Below are positions 53,467 to 61,684 of a DNA stretch of 64,000 bases, one piece after another. The translations under genes were made by a program, and so were the position numbers. This DNA comes from Segetibacter sp. (GTDB lineage Bacteria; Bacteroidota; Bacteroidia; Chitinophagales; Chitinophagaceae). The notes under the pieces are model-generated. The model ran no database searches, was not told the origin of the DNA, and worked only from the letters and a program-made list of their open reading frames with translations. The DNA is taken from NCBI GenBank assembly GCA_028288485.1, contig JAQBNO010000057.1, positions 1 through 64,000 on the forward strand, written 5' to 3'. The first letter of the stretch is position 1. Each line of letters begins with the position of its first letter.

Positions 53467-53653
53467 CATGAAAAACAAATGCTGAAGCCACAGTAGCACT
53501 TACGCTTAATCACCGTACAAGGAAAGAAACCGGATGTAATCGTTTCTTACTTGATTTTTCTTTGGTTACTTTCTATTCATCAGGGAAATGCGAAGCATTT
53601 ATCGAAACCAATAAAAGCATAAACATTACTGAGATAAAAGAAAGTGACAACTT
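53467..53653 (+). repeat. Structured intergenic repeat, copy 1
   Basis: Begins with CATGAAAAACAAATGCTGAA and GCCACAGTAGCAC, as at 63451. A hairpin AAGAAAC (53524-53530)/GTTTCTT (53542-53548) follows, then TGATTTTTCTTTGGTTACTT. A second stem, GTTACTTTCT (53565-53574)/AGAAAGTGAC (53639-53648), has a longer loop than in copy 2. Confidence 0.75.
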
Positions 53654-53802
53654 TGCAAATAGCAAGGCTATGAAACCAATAGTGTCTATTATAACACTTA
53701 AATGAACCACCTTAAATATTCGATACCGTTAGCATGTTTACAAGAAGCGAGCACATTGGTTAGCTTCGAATCCATTCACTTTCGATGTTGCAGAAATGGA
53801 AA

Positions 53803-53945
53803 AATAAGTACAAGAGTGCCCTTCGACTTTGCCCAGGGTACCCGCTCTATGAAAAACTGCCCCGTTCAATGATGCATTTACAGTACAAGCGAGCGTGGCA
53901 ACGATGATGCTATGAAATGCAAATGCCGGCCCCAAAAAAATTCAT
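53803..53945 (-). repeat. Composite repeat, subtype A, with full left end
   Basis: Read on the - strand: T7 GGGGCCGGC, TTTCATAGCATCATCGTTG, core (53883-53903), TGTAAATGCATCATTGAACG, one GTCGAAGG unit and CTTGTAC. This copy shows the complete element from end to end. Confidence 0.8.
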
Positions 53946-53968
53946 ATCGCAACACCTCCGGCCTACTA

Positions 53969-54754
53969 TTACCGGGCAGTCCAACCACCATCAACAGTAA
54001 GCATCGAACCTATCATATAACTGGCCGCATCACTTGCCAGGAATATTGCTGCACCCTGGATCTCCCGCATTTCTGCCCACCGACCCAATGCAGTTGCGCC
54101 TACCACAAATTTTTTTCCTTCTTCTGTATCGGCAATAGGTATATTCATTTCCGTTAAGAATGGTCCCGGGCAAATAGCATTTACCTTAATATTAAAGGCT
54201 GCCAACTCTAAAGCCAGTGCCCTGGTCATTTGTACCACCGCTCCCTTACTCGCCGTATAAGGCGTACGGTTCGACAATCCCACCAGTCCGAGCGTGCTGG
54301 CAACGTTGATAATACTGCCGCTGCCGCTTTTCTTCATGTAAGGCGTCACCGCCCGGCAACAAAGCCAGGTGCCCTTTACGTTTACTTCCATTACCTTATC
54401 AAAATCTTCCGTGGAAAGCTCATCGATTGCACCGCGGATATTGATACCTGCACTATTCACCAGGATATCGATTTTGCCAAATACCTCTATAGCCCGGGCG
54501 GCCATTGCCTCTGTTTGTTCCTGGCTCGTAATATCAGCGGCGAAGGAAATTGCCTTAATACCGAAATCCTGGCCCAATTCCTCTGCGGCCTTCATGCCTT
54601 CGTCTGCATTCCGGTTTACTAACATTATATTAGCCCCTGCCGAAGCTAACCCGGCAGCCATCGCCAAACCAAGGCCTTTAGAGCCTCCTGTAATAATCGC
54701 GGACCTTCCGCTGAGGCCAAACTGTTTAATTCCCGGAAGTACTTCTTTACTCAT
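53969..54754 (-). CDS. SDR oxidoreductase, gluconate 5-dehydrogenase-like
   Basis: A 261-aa classical SDR: TGGSKGLG (18-25), NSAGINIRG, Ser in NVASTLGLVG, YTASKGAVVQM, and the C-terminal FLASDAASYMIGSMLTVDGG. The start of the protein (FGLSGRSAIITGG) recalls gluconate 5-dehydrogenases. It is 42 bases downstream of the epimerase gene on the same strand, so it is likely part of one transcript and may oxidise a sugar or sugar acid. Confidence 0.85.
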   Translation of the reverse strand: MSKEVLPGIKQFGLSGRSAIITGGSKGLGLAMAAGLASAGANIMLVNRNADEGMKAAEELGQDFGIKAISFAADITSQEQTEAMAARAIEVFGKIDILVNSAGINIRGAIDELSTEDFDKVMEVNVKGTWLCCRAVTPYMKKSGSGSIINVASTLGLVGLSNRTPYTASKGAVVQMTRALALELAAFNIKVNAICPGPFLTEMNIPIADTEEGKKFVVGATALGRWAEMREIQGAAIFLASDAASYMIGSMLTVDGGWTAR

Positions 54755-54796
54755 GTAGTATTATTAGAACTGATTTATTTTTATTTTAAGCTTCAG

Positions 54797-55855
54797 TTAT
54801 TTAAGTCCGAGGGCGTTCCTGCTATATTCAAGGCAGGCCAGTATATTGTTCTCCTCTGCAGCCAGCTTCTCTTCCGGAGACAGTTGCGAAATCCTCGGCA
54901 GGCCATTTTCATATTTGTGCTCACGCACCATTCGCAGCGCACGGGCCAGCTCCGAACCCGGCACTCCTGCAAAAGTTTCCCAATACTCCTTTTTAACACA
55001 TGGTATCTCCAAAGGGTCGCGGGTAATCATTTCAAGACTAAAAGTCATCTTCGGGTTATGTTTCCTGCAAAGCGAAACGATGGCGGGAAGGTCTAATATA
55101 CCCTTCCCTAAAGGGACTTCTGATAGTAGAAATCCATCGCGGTATTCTTCAACCGCCATATCTTTTACGTGTGTAGAAAAAGCATACGGCACCAGGGTTT
55201 GGATGACTTCCATGGGGTCTTCGAGGAGGGAAATACTATTACCAAAATCAAGCGTTACGCCTACCCATTCGCTGTTTACTTGTTTCACCATACGCTCTAA
55301 TTCCGGCGCCCGCCAGTCTTTATGATTTTCAACCCCCAGTTTCATTTTGTGTTTACGCAAAACCGGTTCGGCTAATTGAAGAGAAACCAGTGCATTTTTC
55401 TGCAACTGCTGAAAAGCTTCCGCGGAGTGGTAGGTTTCGTAGCGGCGGCCGCCGGAGCAAACAGTTCGTAATACCTGCATTCCAGCTTCTTTGCAATTTT
55501 TAACTTCCTGCGCGAAGCGCGGCACATCTGCTGCGTTATTAGGAACACCTATAGAGCCTTCGAGGTACAAGCCTAACTTTTCTCGCAGGCTCCCCACTTT
55601 TTTGGCGAAGTCGCTTGTCCAATCTTTTACTACCACCTGTGCACCACCTGCTCCAATTTGGTGGCAATGCTCCATCAAGTCCATTGCATTTGTAAATGGC
55701 GCGTATTTTTGGCTCTCTACCTTCGAATTCCAACGGAGGCCGTATGAGTGCACAACGATTCCCATTCGTGCATCTTTTAAGAAAGCAGGTATTTCAGGTA
55801 ACGACAACGCCATGACGCCTAAGGTCGTTTTTTGTAAAAAGTCACGCCTGTCCAT
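54797..55855 (-). CDS. Tat-exported TIM-barrel sugar phosphate isomerase/epimerase family protein
   Basis: A 352-aa xylose-isomerase-like TIM barrel with an N-terminal twin-arginine signal (MDRRDFLQKTTLGVMALSLP). The ATG at 55855 puts RR at residues 3-4; an upstream ATG at 55912 is also open but would bury the signal. GVENHKDWRAPELERMVKQV, GVTLDFGNSISLLEDP and HVKDM carry acid and His ligands typical of the metal-binding barrel. Periplasmic members with a Tat signal are often found with Gfo/Idh/MocA enzymes in 3-keto-glycoside breakdown. It lies between the SDR and the haem protein genes. Confidence 0.85.
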   Translation of the reverse strand: MDRRDFLQKTTLGVMALSLPEIPAFLKDARMGIVVHSYGLRWNSKVESQKYAPFTNAMDLMEHCHQIGAGGAQVVVKDWTSDFAKKVGSLREKLGLYLEGSIGVPNNAADVPRFAQEVKNCKEAGMQVLRTVCSGGRRYETYHSAEAFQQLQKNALVSLQLAEPVLRKHKMKLGVENHKDWRAPELERMVKQVNSEWVGVTLDFGNSISLLEDPMEVIQTLVPYAFSTHVKDMAVEEYRDGFLLSEVPLGKGILDLPAIVSLCRKHNPKMTFSLEMITRDPLEIPCVKKEYWETFAGVPGSELARALRMVREHKYENGLPRISQLSPEEKLAAEENNILACLEYSRNALGLK

Positions 55856-55936
55856 CTGCCTGCCCGGCTGTTTGTGCGAGGAAGGCCAGGATGCTTCCTG
55901 TTTGTCTCTCATAATGTAGATATATTCATGACACTT

Positions 55937-58495
55937 TTATTTGCTTTCAGAAACCTCTGTTTCAAGTACATATTTCTTCAGTTCCCCGGCTTTCCATGGA
56001 ACTACTCTTCCCTGCGACGTATTCCTTGTGGTGCCCACCGTACGCCTGCCTATGGGACCCGCGTTATTACCCCATTCATTGCGGATATAGGTTAGAATAG
56101 CGGTAATAGCTGCATCATCCATAGAAGAATGAGCAGGCATAACGGGCAGGATTTCAGGGGCATCGTACTTCTTACCGCCTACTTCTACGGGACCCTCCAT
56201 ACCGTGCAAGACAATCAGGGCTAAGCGTTTCTCATCTCCCAAAACCCATTCCGATCCAATAAGAGGCGGTGCAAACCGCTTCATCCCAGTGCCGTCGCTT
56301 CCGTGGCAACCTGCACAGGTAGTAAGATAATGTTGCCGGCCCAGCGCAAATAGCTGTTGTTGCTCTTCGTTTAATATACTTTTTTTACCCGATGTACTTT
56401 TGTTGGCCGTGTGGCCCGGCCATTCAAATAAAGAAGTCAACGCAGCCAACCGACTTCCGTGAATCTTTCCGACCGACTTTTTGAAGATAGCAGGTGCTGC
56501 CGCCAGCCTGACAGGCTTTGATTTATTGTCACCCATAGAAAGTCCCGTAAGCACCGCTTTTTGCCGCCACCCGAGTTGATTATCTTTCGCATCCATCATT
56601 GCAAACAGGGCAGCGAGTTCTGCCGGCTCTTTTTTCCGGATGATGGCAGAAGCCAGCATCTCCAGGAAAATCTCCCTGGATGCATCACGCACTTGCCATT
56701 GTGGAGCTTTCCATAAATATTGTAAAAAAGCAAACTCCCGGTGCTGCAGGCTGCTCATGACTGCATCCCGAATTAATGGAAGACTACCATACTGGCTGGT
56801 AATACCTGCCAACAATTGATTTGATACTCTTTTATCCAGCACTTCAGCCGTAAGTGTAATTTGCAGTATTTGTTTAATTGGAGCATTTTGCCATTCCTGC
56901 ATTAACAACTGCTCCAGCTTTAGCCGAACATTTTTATCTTCCACCACCAACGGCTCGAGCAACCGCAAAGCAGTAGCCGAAATCAACGGATGCTCGTCAG
57001 ATACCAGCTTGAGCAGCAAGTCCGGATGAGCAAGTTTTAATCCTTGCATCGCCCATAAAGCATGAAACCTACCGTGATTATTTTTTCCCTTCATGGCCAG
57101 GTTGATTAATGACGGCCCAATATTCTTGTCGTTACGCTCTACCAGTAAGCGTTGTGCCATATCCCTGTACCAACCATTAGAGTGCGATAGGTAGCCGACT
57201 AATTTTTCCTGTGAAGCTTTAGAAAGTTTTGGGGTCTTCGACGGCTTCCAGTTTTGCGGCACGATCCGCCAAATTCTTCCGCGATGAATTGGTTGTACCA
57301 GTTTTCGATTAATTGTTTGATCACGCAGATAAGGGGTAATATAGGCACCGTGTTGCACCAGGCCCCGGTACATGTCTGTCACATAAAGCGCTCCATCAGC
57401 ACCAGTTGATAAATGAACCGGGCGGAACCTTTCATCTGTCGAAGCGAGGAATTCTCTGCCCGGATGCGGGTCATGTGCGGAAAGCAGCAACCCGTTTTCC
57501 TCCACTATATTCCTTTTCACCAGGTTTCCGGAAGGCTCGCAGACGAACACATTGCCGTAGTATTCTTTTGATAAGGCGGTTCCCCGGTAAAAAAGCGGGG
57601 AGCAGGCTGCGGTGAACTCGAGTAAACGGCCTTGTTTGTCTAATGTACCAGGAATATATCCGCGGTTAACTGCGGGATTCGACCGGATAGGATATACTCG
57701 TCGGTCCACAGTTAGACCGTGATCAATTCCTGTTGTTGGTTTATGATTTTTGTTTCGAGAAAGATAATTAGGTGGCACCAGGTCGGCATGAAGCTGTGAC
57801 CAGTTGTAATTGTAAATTAAACGGCCCTCGTCGTCGTGGCAGATTCCCCATTGCCCACGGAACTCCGTACTATCCCGCTGCCACTTTCCATCCTCGAGGC
57901 GATACCGGAACCGGGACTTGGCATTATAAAACCAGTGATCCATACCCCGCCACAATCCATTCCCCGAGTGTTCTGGCAACGGACTACCGGCGTAGGTGGA
58001 GTCTATCAACGTTTTCGTATCCGCCTTTAAATCATTATCCAGGTCCTGCGTTAACCACAACGACCCGTTTTCTGCTACTAATGCCCCACCCCGAACAAGG
58101 GCAATAGCACGAGGCATCACCAGGCTATCGAGGTAAATTGTACTCGTATCCATTTGCCCGTCGCCATTTGTATCTTCAAGCACCGAAACCCTGCCCACCC
58201 GGTCTTTCTCTCCGACGCCATCGATATCAGGCATAAAACCGCGCATTTCTACCACCCAAAGTCTCCCATCCTCATCAAAAGTAGTTACTACGGGATCCTG
58301 TACCATTGGCTCTGAAGCCACCAATTGAACCTTTAAACCCGGCTCTACCTGGAAAGTCGCTAACTCTTCAGTTGGGGTTAGCGGTGGAGAAGGATCGTCA
58401 TTGCGATTATTTTCGCTCACGGGATTAACATAGCATAACAGGCCAAAAAGGCAGGTACCAAACAAGCACATATGGTAAACTTGCTTAAACATCAT
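55937..58495 (-). CDS. PVC-type haem-binding protein with beta-propeller, HEAT-like repeats and CxxCH
   Basis: An 852-aa exported protein. Signal peptide to about residue 25, then a beta-propeller dehydrogenase-like domain (VTTFDEDGRLWVVEMRGFM, DTNGDGQMDTSTIYLD) to about 430, a helical HEAT-type region (450-690), and a c-type cytochrome domain with CAGCH (C727-C730-H731) and the methionine region VMPAHSSMDD. Proteins of this layout are frequent in Planctomycetes and Bacteroidota and are thought to pass electrons from sugar oxidation. It lies with two Tat-type sugar enzymes, which fits an oxidative periplasmic pathway. Confidence 0.88.
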   Translation of the reverse strand: MMFKQVYHMCLFGTCLFGLLCYVNPVSENNRNDDPSPPLTPTEELATFQVEPGLKVQLVASEPMVQDPVVTTFDEDGRLWVVEMRGFMPDIDGVGEKDRVGRVSVLEDTNGDGQMDTSTIYLDSLVMPRAIALVRGGALVAENGSLWLTQDLDNDLKADTKTLIDSTYAGSPLPEHSGNGLWRGMDHWFYNAKSRFRYRLEDGKWQRDSTEFRGQWGICHDDEGRLIYNYNWSQLHADLVPPNYLSRNKNHKPTTGIDHGLTVDRRVYPIRSNPAVNRGYIPGTLDKQGRLLEFTAACSPLFYRGTALSKEYYGNVFVCEPSGNLVKRNIVEENGLLLSAHDPHPGREFLASTDERFRPVHLSTGADGALYVTDMYRGLVQHGAYITPYLRDQTINRKLVQPIHRGRIWRIVPQNWKPSKTPKLSKASQEKLVGYLSHSNGWYRDMAQRLLVERNDKNIGPSLINLAMKGKNNHGRFHALWAMQGLKLAHPDLLLKLVSDEHPLISATALRLLEPLVVEDKNVRLKLEQLLMQEWQNAPIKQILQITLTAEVLDKRVSNQLLAGITSQYGSLPLIRDAVMSSLQHREFAFLQYLWKAPQWQVRDASREIFLEMLASAIIRKKEPAELAALFAMMDAKDNQLGWRQKAVLTGLSMGDNKSKPVRLAAAPAIFKKSVGKIHGSRLAALTSLFEWPGHTANKSTSGKKSILNEEQQQLFALGRQHYLTTCAGCHGSDGTGMKRFAPPLIGSEWVLGDEKRLALIVLHGMEGPVEVGGKKYDAPEILPVMPAHSSMDDAAITAILTYIRNEWGNNAGPIGRRTVGTTRNTSQGRVVPWKAGELKKYVLETEVSESK

Positions 58496-58561
58496 ACTGC
58501 ATGTATAGCCCCAGAGGATATATTAGCCACTTTGGTATTTTGCTCAATCAGGAAAAACTGT

Positions 58562-58752
58562 CCCTTCGACTTCGCTCAGGGAACGCTCGACTTCGCTCAG
58601 GGAACGTTCGACTTCGCTCAGGGAACGCTCGACTTCACACAGGGCACAGGTGGTTATGAAAACCTGCCACGTCGAATAATATGTTACAGTACAAGCGAGC
58701 GTGGCAAGGATGTATAATAGTAGCAATTCAGTCGGGCCCCAAAAAAATCAGA
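58562..58752 (-). repeat. Composite repeat, subtype A, with 21 bp tandem array
   Basis: Four tandem copies of TCGACTTCGCTCAGGGAACG at 21-base period (58566, 58587, 58608; the fourth diverged at 58629). A subtype A core on the - strand follows (58689-58709, one mismatch), then the GGGCCCCAAAAAAA end. The 21 bp unit translates as a heptapeptide, so it produces spurious reading frames. Confidence 0.85.
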
Positions 58753-58813
58753 TTCTTATCGCTTGTTTAATATAGTTGAACTTCTATATTTTGTAATCGG
58801 CACAAATTAGTAT

Positions 58814-60196
58814 TTACACGGAGTTTGGATCAGGGTGGGTATAGGGAGCCCGATAAGGACGTCGTAGCAACTCATTGGCCGCCGTATCATTTACTATTTG
58901 TCGCTTTTTAGGGTCGTACACCAATGGCCGTCCCAGCTTCATCGACATATTAGCGAGGATGCAACTAGCCGTAGAAATATGTCCTTCCTCAATATCGGCT
59001 ACCGGCCGGCCACCTTTTTGGATTGCGGCCAGGAAATCGAGCATGTGCAACCTTGTGGCAGGCGCAGCATTTAATTCTATTTTAGGTTCAGTAGGTTCGG
59101 TAAGATCTTCGGGGTACTTTTCTTTTTCGTACACTACGTCTTTATGGATCTTACTCCCGGTTTTTTCATCCATGGGAATAAAGTCGTACTGCATGGTCGA
59201 TGCGATGAGCGTTCCTTTGTCGCCATAAATCGTAAAAGACCAGGGGTACTGCGGATTATCAGGAGTGCCCCAACTACGATGTTGCCACAGACAGTTCAAA
59301 TCGTTGTACTCAAAAAGTGCCGTTTGGGTGTCGGCTATATTGGACTTACCCTCTTTTTGCACATAAATACCACCGGTAGAACTGATGCGTGTTGGCCAGC
59401 CCAGCTTTAGCATCCAACGTACCGTATCGAACATGTGAATGCACATATCGCCCATAATGCCATTTCCGTATTCCATAAAAGTTCGCCACCAGCGAACATG
59501 CGGCAACCCGTCATACGGACGCAAGGGAGCCGGTCCGGTCCACATATCGTAATCGAGGAATGCCGGTACATCCTGCACTGCCGGATTGCCGTTGGCACGC
59601 ATGTGAAAATAGCAGCACATCTCTACGTGCGATACCTTGCCCAGCAGGCCCGCATCTACTATATTCTTTTTAGCATCAATTAAGTGGGGAGTGCTTTTAC
59701 GCTGAGTTCCTACCTGCACGACCTTATTATATTTTCGGGCCGCTGCCACCATAGCTTCGCCTTCGATTACATCTACGCTAATTGGTTTTTGAACGTATAC
59801 ATGTGCTCCGGCTTTCATAGAATCGATGGCTTGAAGGGCATGCCAGTGATCCGGGGTGCCAATAAGAACAATATCAAGCTTATTTTCGGCCAGCATCTTA
59901 CGGTAGTCGCCATAGAGTTTTGGCCGGTTTTTAGATTTCTGTCGTTGGCTTACAAGTTGTGCCGCACCTTCAAGCAGGTTTTTGTCTACATCACAAAGGG
60001 CCACCACTTCCACCGGGGCTACCTGGATCAAGCGGAATAAATCGCTTTTACCATACCAGCCTGTGCCAATGAGGGCAACCGACAGGGGTTTGTCGGGTGA
60101 CATCAAGTTCATTCCATTTGCTTGAAGTGTTGTAAGGGCCAGTGCTGCTGTTGCTCCTTTCAGAAAACGACGGCGGTCGATTGTAGAATAACTCAT
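58814..60196 (-). CDS. Tat-exported Gfo/Idh/MocA family oxidoreductase
   Basis: A 460-aa NAD(P)-dependent dehydrogenase. The Tat signal has DRRRFLKGATAALALTTLQA near the N-terminus. The Rossmann motif GTGWYGKSDLFRLI and a VQKPISVD variant of the EKP catalytic motif (Gln instead of Glu) are visible, then a C-terminal alpha/beta domain with HMFDTVRWML. The QKP variant is common in this exported subgroup. It is upstream of the PVC-type haem gene on the same strand but separated by a repeat. It probably oxidises a glycoside or sugar in the periplasm with tightly bound cofactor. Confidence 0.88.
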   Translation of the reverse strand: MSYSTIDRRRFLKGATAALALTTLQANGMNLMSPDKPLSVALIGTGWYGKSDLFRLIQVAPVEVVALCDVDKNLLEGAAQLVSQRQKSKNRPKLYGDYRKMLAENKLDIVLIGTPDHWHALQAIDSMKAGAHVYVQKPISVDVIEGEAMVAAARKYNKVVQVGTQRKSTPHLIDAKKNIVDAGLLGKVSHVEMCCYFHMRANGNPAVQDVPAFLDYDMWTGPAPLRPYDGLPHVRWWRTFMEYGNGIMGDMCIHMFDTVRWMLKLGWPTRISSTGGIYVQKEGKSNIADTQTALFEYNDLNCLWQHRSWGTPDNPQYPWSFTIYGDKGTLIASTMQYDFIPMDEKTGSKIHKDVVYEKEKYPEDLTEPTEPKIELNAAPATRLHMLDFLAAIQKGGRPVADIEEGHISTASCILANMSMKLGRPLVYDPKKRQIVNDTAANELLRRPYRAPYTHPDPNSV

Positions 60197-60626
60197 GGCA
60201 AGAAAAGTTAAGTGGGCGTGTATTTAGTTAAGAAATAAGATTAATACTTTAAGCTTAAGGCGGGTCGTTAGTTTTCCTGCCTGCTGTCAACTTCTTAAAA
60301 GCAATATACACATATTCTTTATTCACAAAAGAAATTAATCGGGTGTTAAATAGATATACGAAGTGTTTCCATTACCAGCACTTCGTCTATTTTACTTCCC
60401 TGTAAGAGTAAGCAGACTGAAGGTAATTTGAGGGAAATAATAAAAAGTGCCCTTAGGGGATTTAGAAGTTTTTGTACTTAGCTTCAATGCACTATTAAAC
60501 ATCATGGAGTTTACCCCGAAGGATCGAAGGGCCTGTGCCTTGCAGCAAAATTTGCATGGGCAATTAACGTAGATGTAGGTCATATGAATAAATGAATATT
60601 TAAATTCTTAACCGAAAGGAAAAAGC
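60197..60626. other. Gap downstream of the small membrane gene
   Basis: 430 bases with no gene. A perfect 8-bp stem ACGAAGTG (60358-60365)/CACTTCGT (60379-60386) lies in the middle. It could be a terminator for the small gene at 60627 on the - strand. A 63-codon frame on the - strand is not protein-like. Confidence 0.4.
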
Positions 60627-60779
60627 TTAAAATATTTTCTTATGCTGTAAAAAGGCAAAAGCAGCAATAATTACAAAAGCAATAGCAAAAAGCCAACCTG
60701 CTATTAGCCATGGCCCATCCTTTGTTATTTGCTCAACAGGAAGTTCTATGTTTAATTTTCGAAATTTGCCTTGTTTCAT
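60627..60779 (-). CDS. Small single-span membrane protein
   Basis: A 50-aa protein from ATG 60779 (MKQGKFRKLNIEL). A basic N-terminus and an amphipathic stretch are followed by one hydrophobic segment (WLIAGWLFAIAFVIIAAFAF) and QHKKIF. The positive residues on both sides leave its orientation unclear. No family is recognised. It is divergent from imuA, and the 178-base gap could hold promoters for both. Confidence 0.45.
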   Translation of the reverse strand: MKQGKFRKLNIELPVEQITKDGPWLIAGWLFAIAFVIIAAFAFLQHKKIF

Positions 60780-60913
60780 AAAAGAAGGGAATGCTTCCCG
60801 AAGATACAAAAACCTCGTTTTATTTATTAAAGATCGGGGTCATGCTCCTTTACGCTTAATGTAATTCCAGGAAACGCAAAAGGAATAATTTTCTTTTTTT
60901 TGCTAAAAAATTT

Positions 60914-60925
60914 AGTAATTTTACT
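60914..60925 (+). promoter_or_regulatory. Inverted repeat upstream of imuA, possible operator
   Basis: AGTAA-TT-TTACT, a perfect 5-bp inverted repeat with 2-base spacer, lies 32 bases before the imuA ATG. The position suits a repressor site for a damage-inducible cassette. No Bacteroidota LexA consensus is assumed. Confidence 0.3.
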
Positions 60926-60957
60926 GTCCCTAATTGTAGTGCTGTAACAAATTAAAC

Positions 60958-61683
60958 ATGACGAACACCAAAGCGAATATTATTGAGCAATTGCAAAAGG
61001 CTATTCTTCCATTGCAGGGATGTAAGCCTGTAGCAGGTAATATTGGCTTCGATGGAGGGCTTGGATTTATAAAAGCCGCTTTTCCCAATGCTTCATTCCC
61101 TTTAGGAGCAATGCACGAATTTTTCTGTAGCAGACAAGAAGATGTTTCTGCTTCAGGCGGATTTATTGCAGCTATAGTGTCAGCTATTATGCAAAAAGGG
61201 GGAGTGTCAATATGGATCAGTTCTTCACAAATGATCTTTCCTCCTGCACTAAAATCATTTGGGATTGAACCAGATAAAATCATCTTCATTGCAGTGCAAA
61301 AAGAAAAAGAAATTTTGTGGGTTATGGAAGAAGCACTTAAGTGTGACGGTCTTGCAGCTGTTATTGCAGAAACATCCGAAATAAGTTTTACCGCAAGCAG
61401 AAGGTTTCAGTTAGCGGTGGAGCAAAGTCGTGTTACAGGTTTTATTATTCGTCGCAATCCAAAGAACCTTGCAACTGCCTGCATAGCCAGGTGGAAGATT
61501 ACCCCTTTGCCTGCTGCTTCGGAAGATGGTTTGCCTGGTGTAGGTTTTCCACGGTGGAACGTAGAATTATTAAAAGTACGTAATGGCACTCCTGGTACCT
61601 GGCAATTAGAATGGGCAGGAAGGTTCAGGCATGTTTCCAAGCTGGCTTCAATTATCAGGGAAGCGCAAAGAAAAACAGGATAA
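60958..61683 (+). CDS. imuA: ImuA-like protein of the mutagenesis cassette
   Basis: A 241-aa RecA-fold protein that works with ImuB and DnaE2 in damage-induced mutagenesis. It has a RecA-like beginning (IEQLQKAILPLQGCKPVAGN) and FPNASFPLGAMHEFFC, but the RecA P-loop is degraded, as expected for ImuA. SISWISSSQMIFPPAL-like and RLSLAVEQSR regions match the core only loosely. The next gene, imuB, starts 1 base after the stop, so the two are co-translated. Confidence 0.82.
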   Translation: MTNTKANIIEQLQKAILPLQGCKPVAGNIGFDGGLGFIKAAFPNASFPLGAMHEFFCSRQEDVSASGGFIAAIVSAIMQKGGVSIWISSSQMIFPPALKSFGIEPDKIIFIAVQKEKEILWVMEEALKCDGLAAVIAETSEISFTASRRFQLAVEQSRVTGFIIRRNPKNLATACIARWKITPLPAASEDGLPGVGFPRWNVELLKVRNGTPGTWQLEWAGRFRHVSKLASIIREAQRKTG

Positions 61684-61684
61684 T

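Larger units (their letters stand above)
53259..53968. other. Repeat-rich gap between the MFS and SDR genes
   Basis: 710 bases with no gene. It contains three separate repeats: subtype B core (53369-53389), the structured repeat (53467-53653) and a subtype A composite on the - strand (53803-53945). Confidence 0.6.

Noticed and set aside
58472-58726. Frames with repeated heptapeptides (FDFAQGT or LSEVERS)
   Set aside because: They are translations of the 21-bp tandem array, not proteins.
4912-58752. A CRISPR array built from the recurring 21-base words
   Set aside because: The copies lie kilobases apart, in both orientations, with no regular spacer pattern and no cas genes.
60392-60583. 63-aa frame on the - strand
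   Set aside because: No start context, odd Cys/Ser/Lys composition, and no neighbours suggesting a role.
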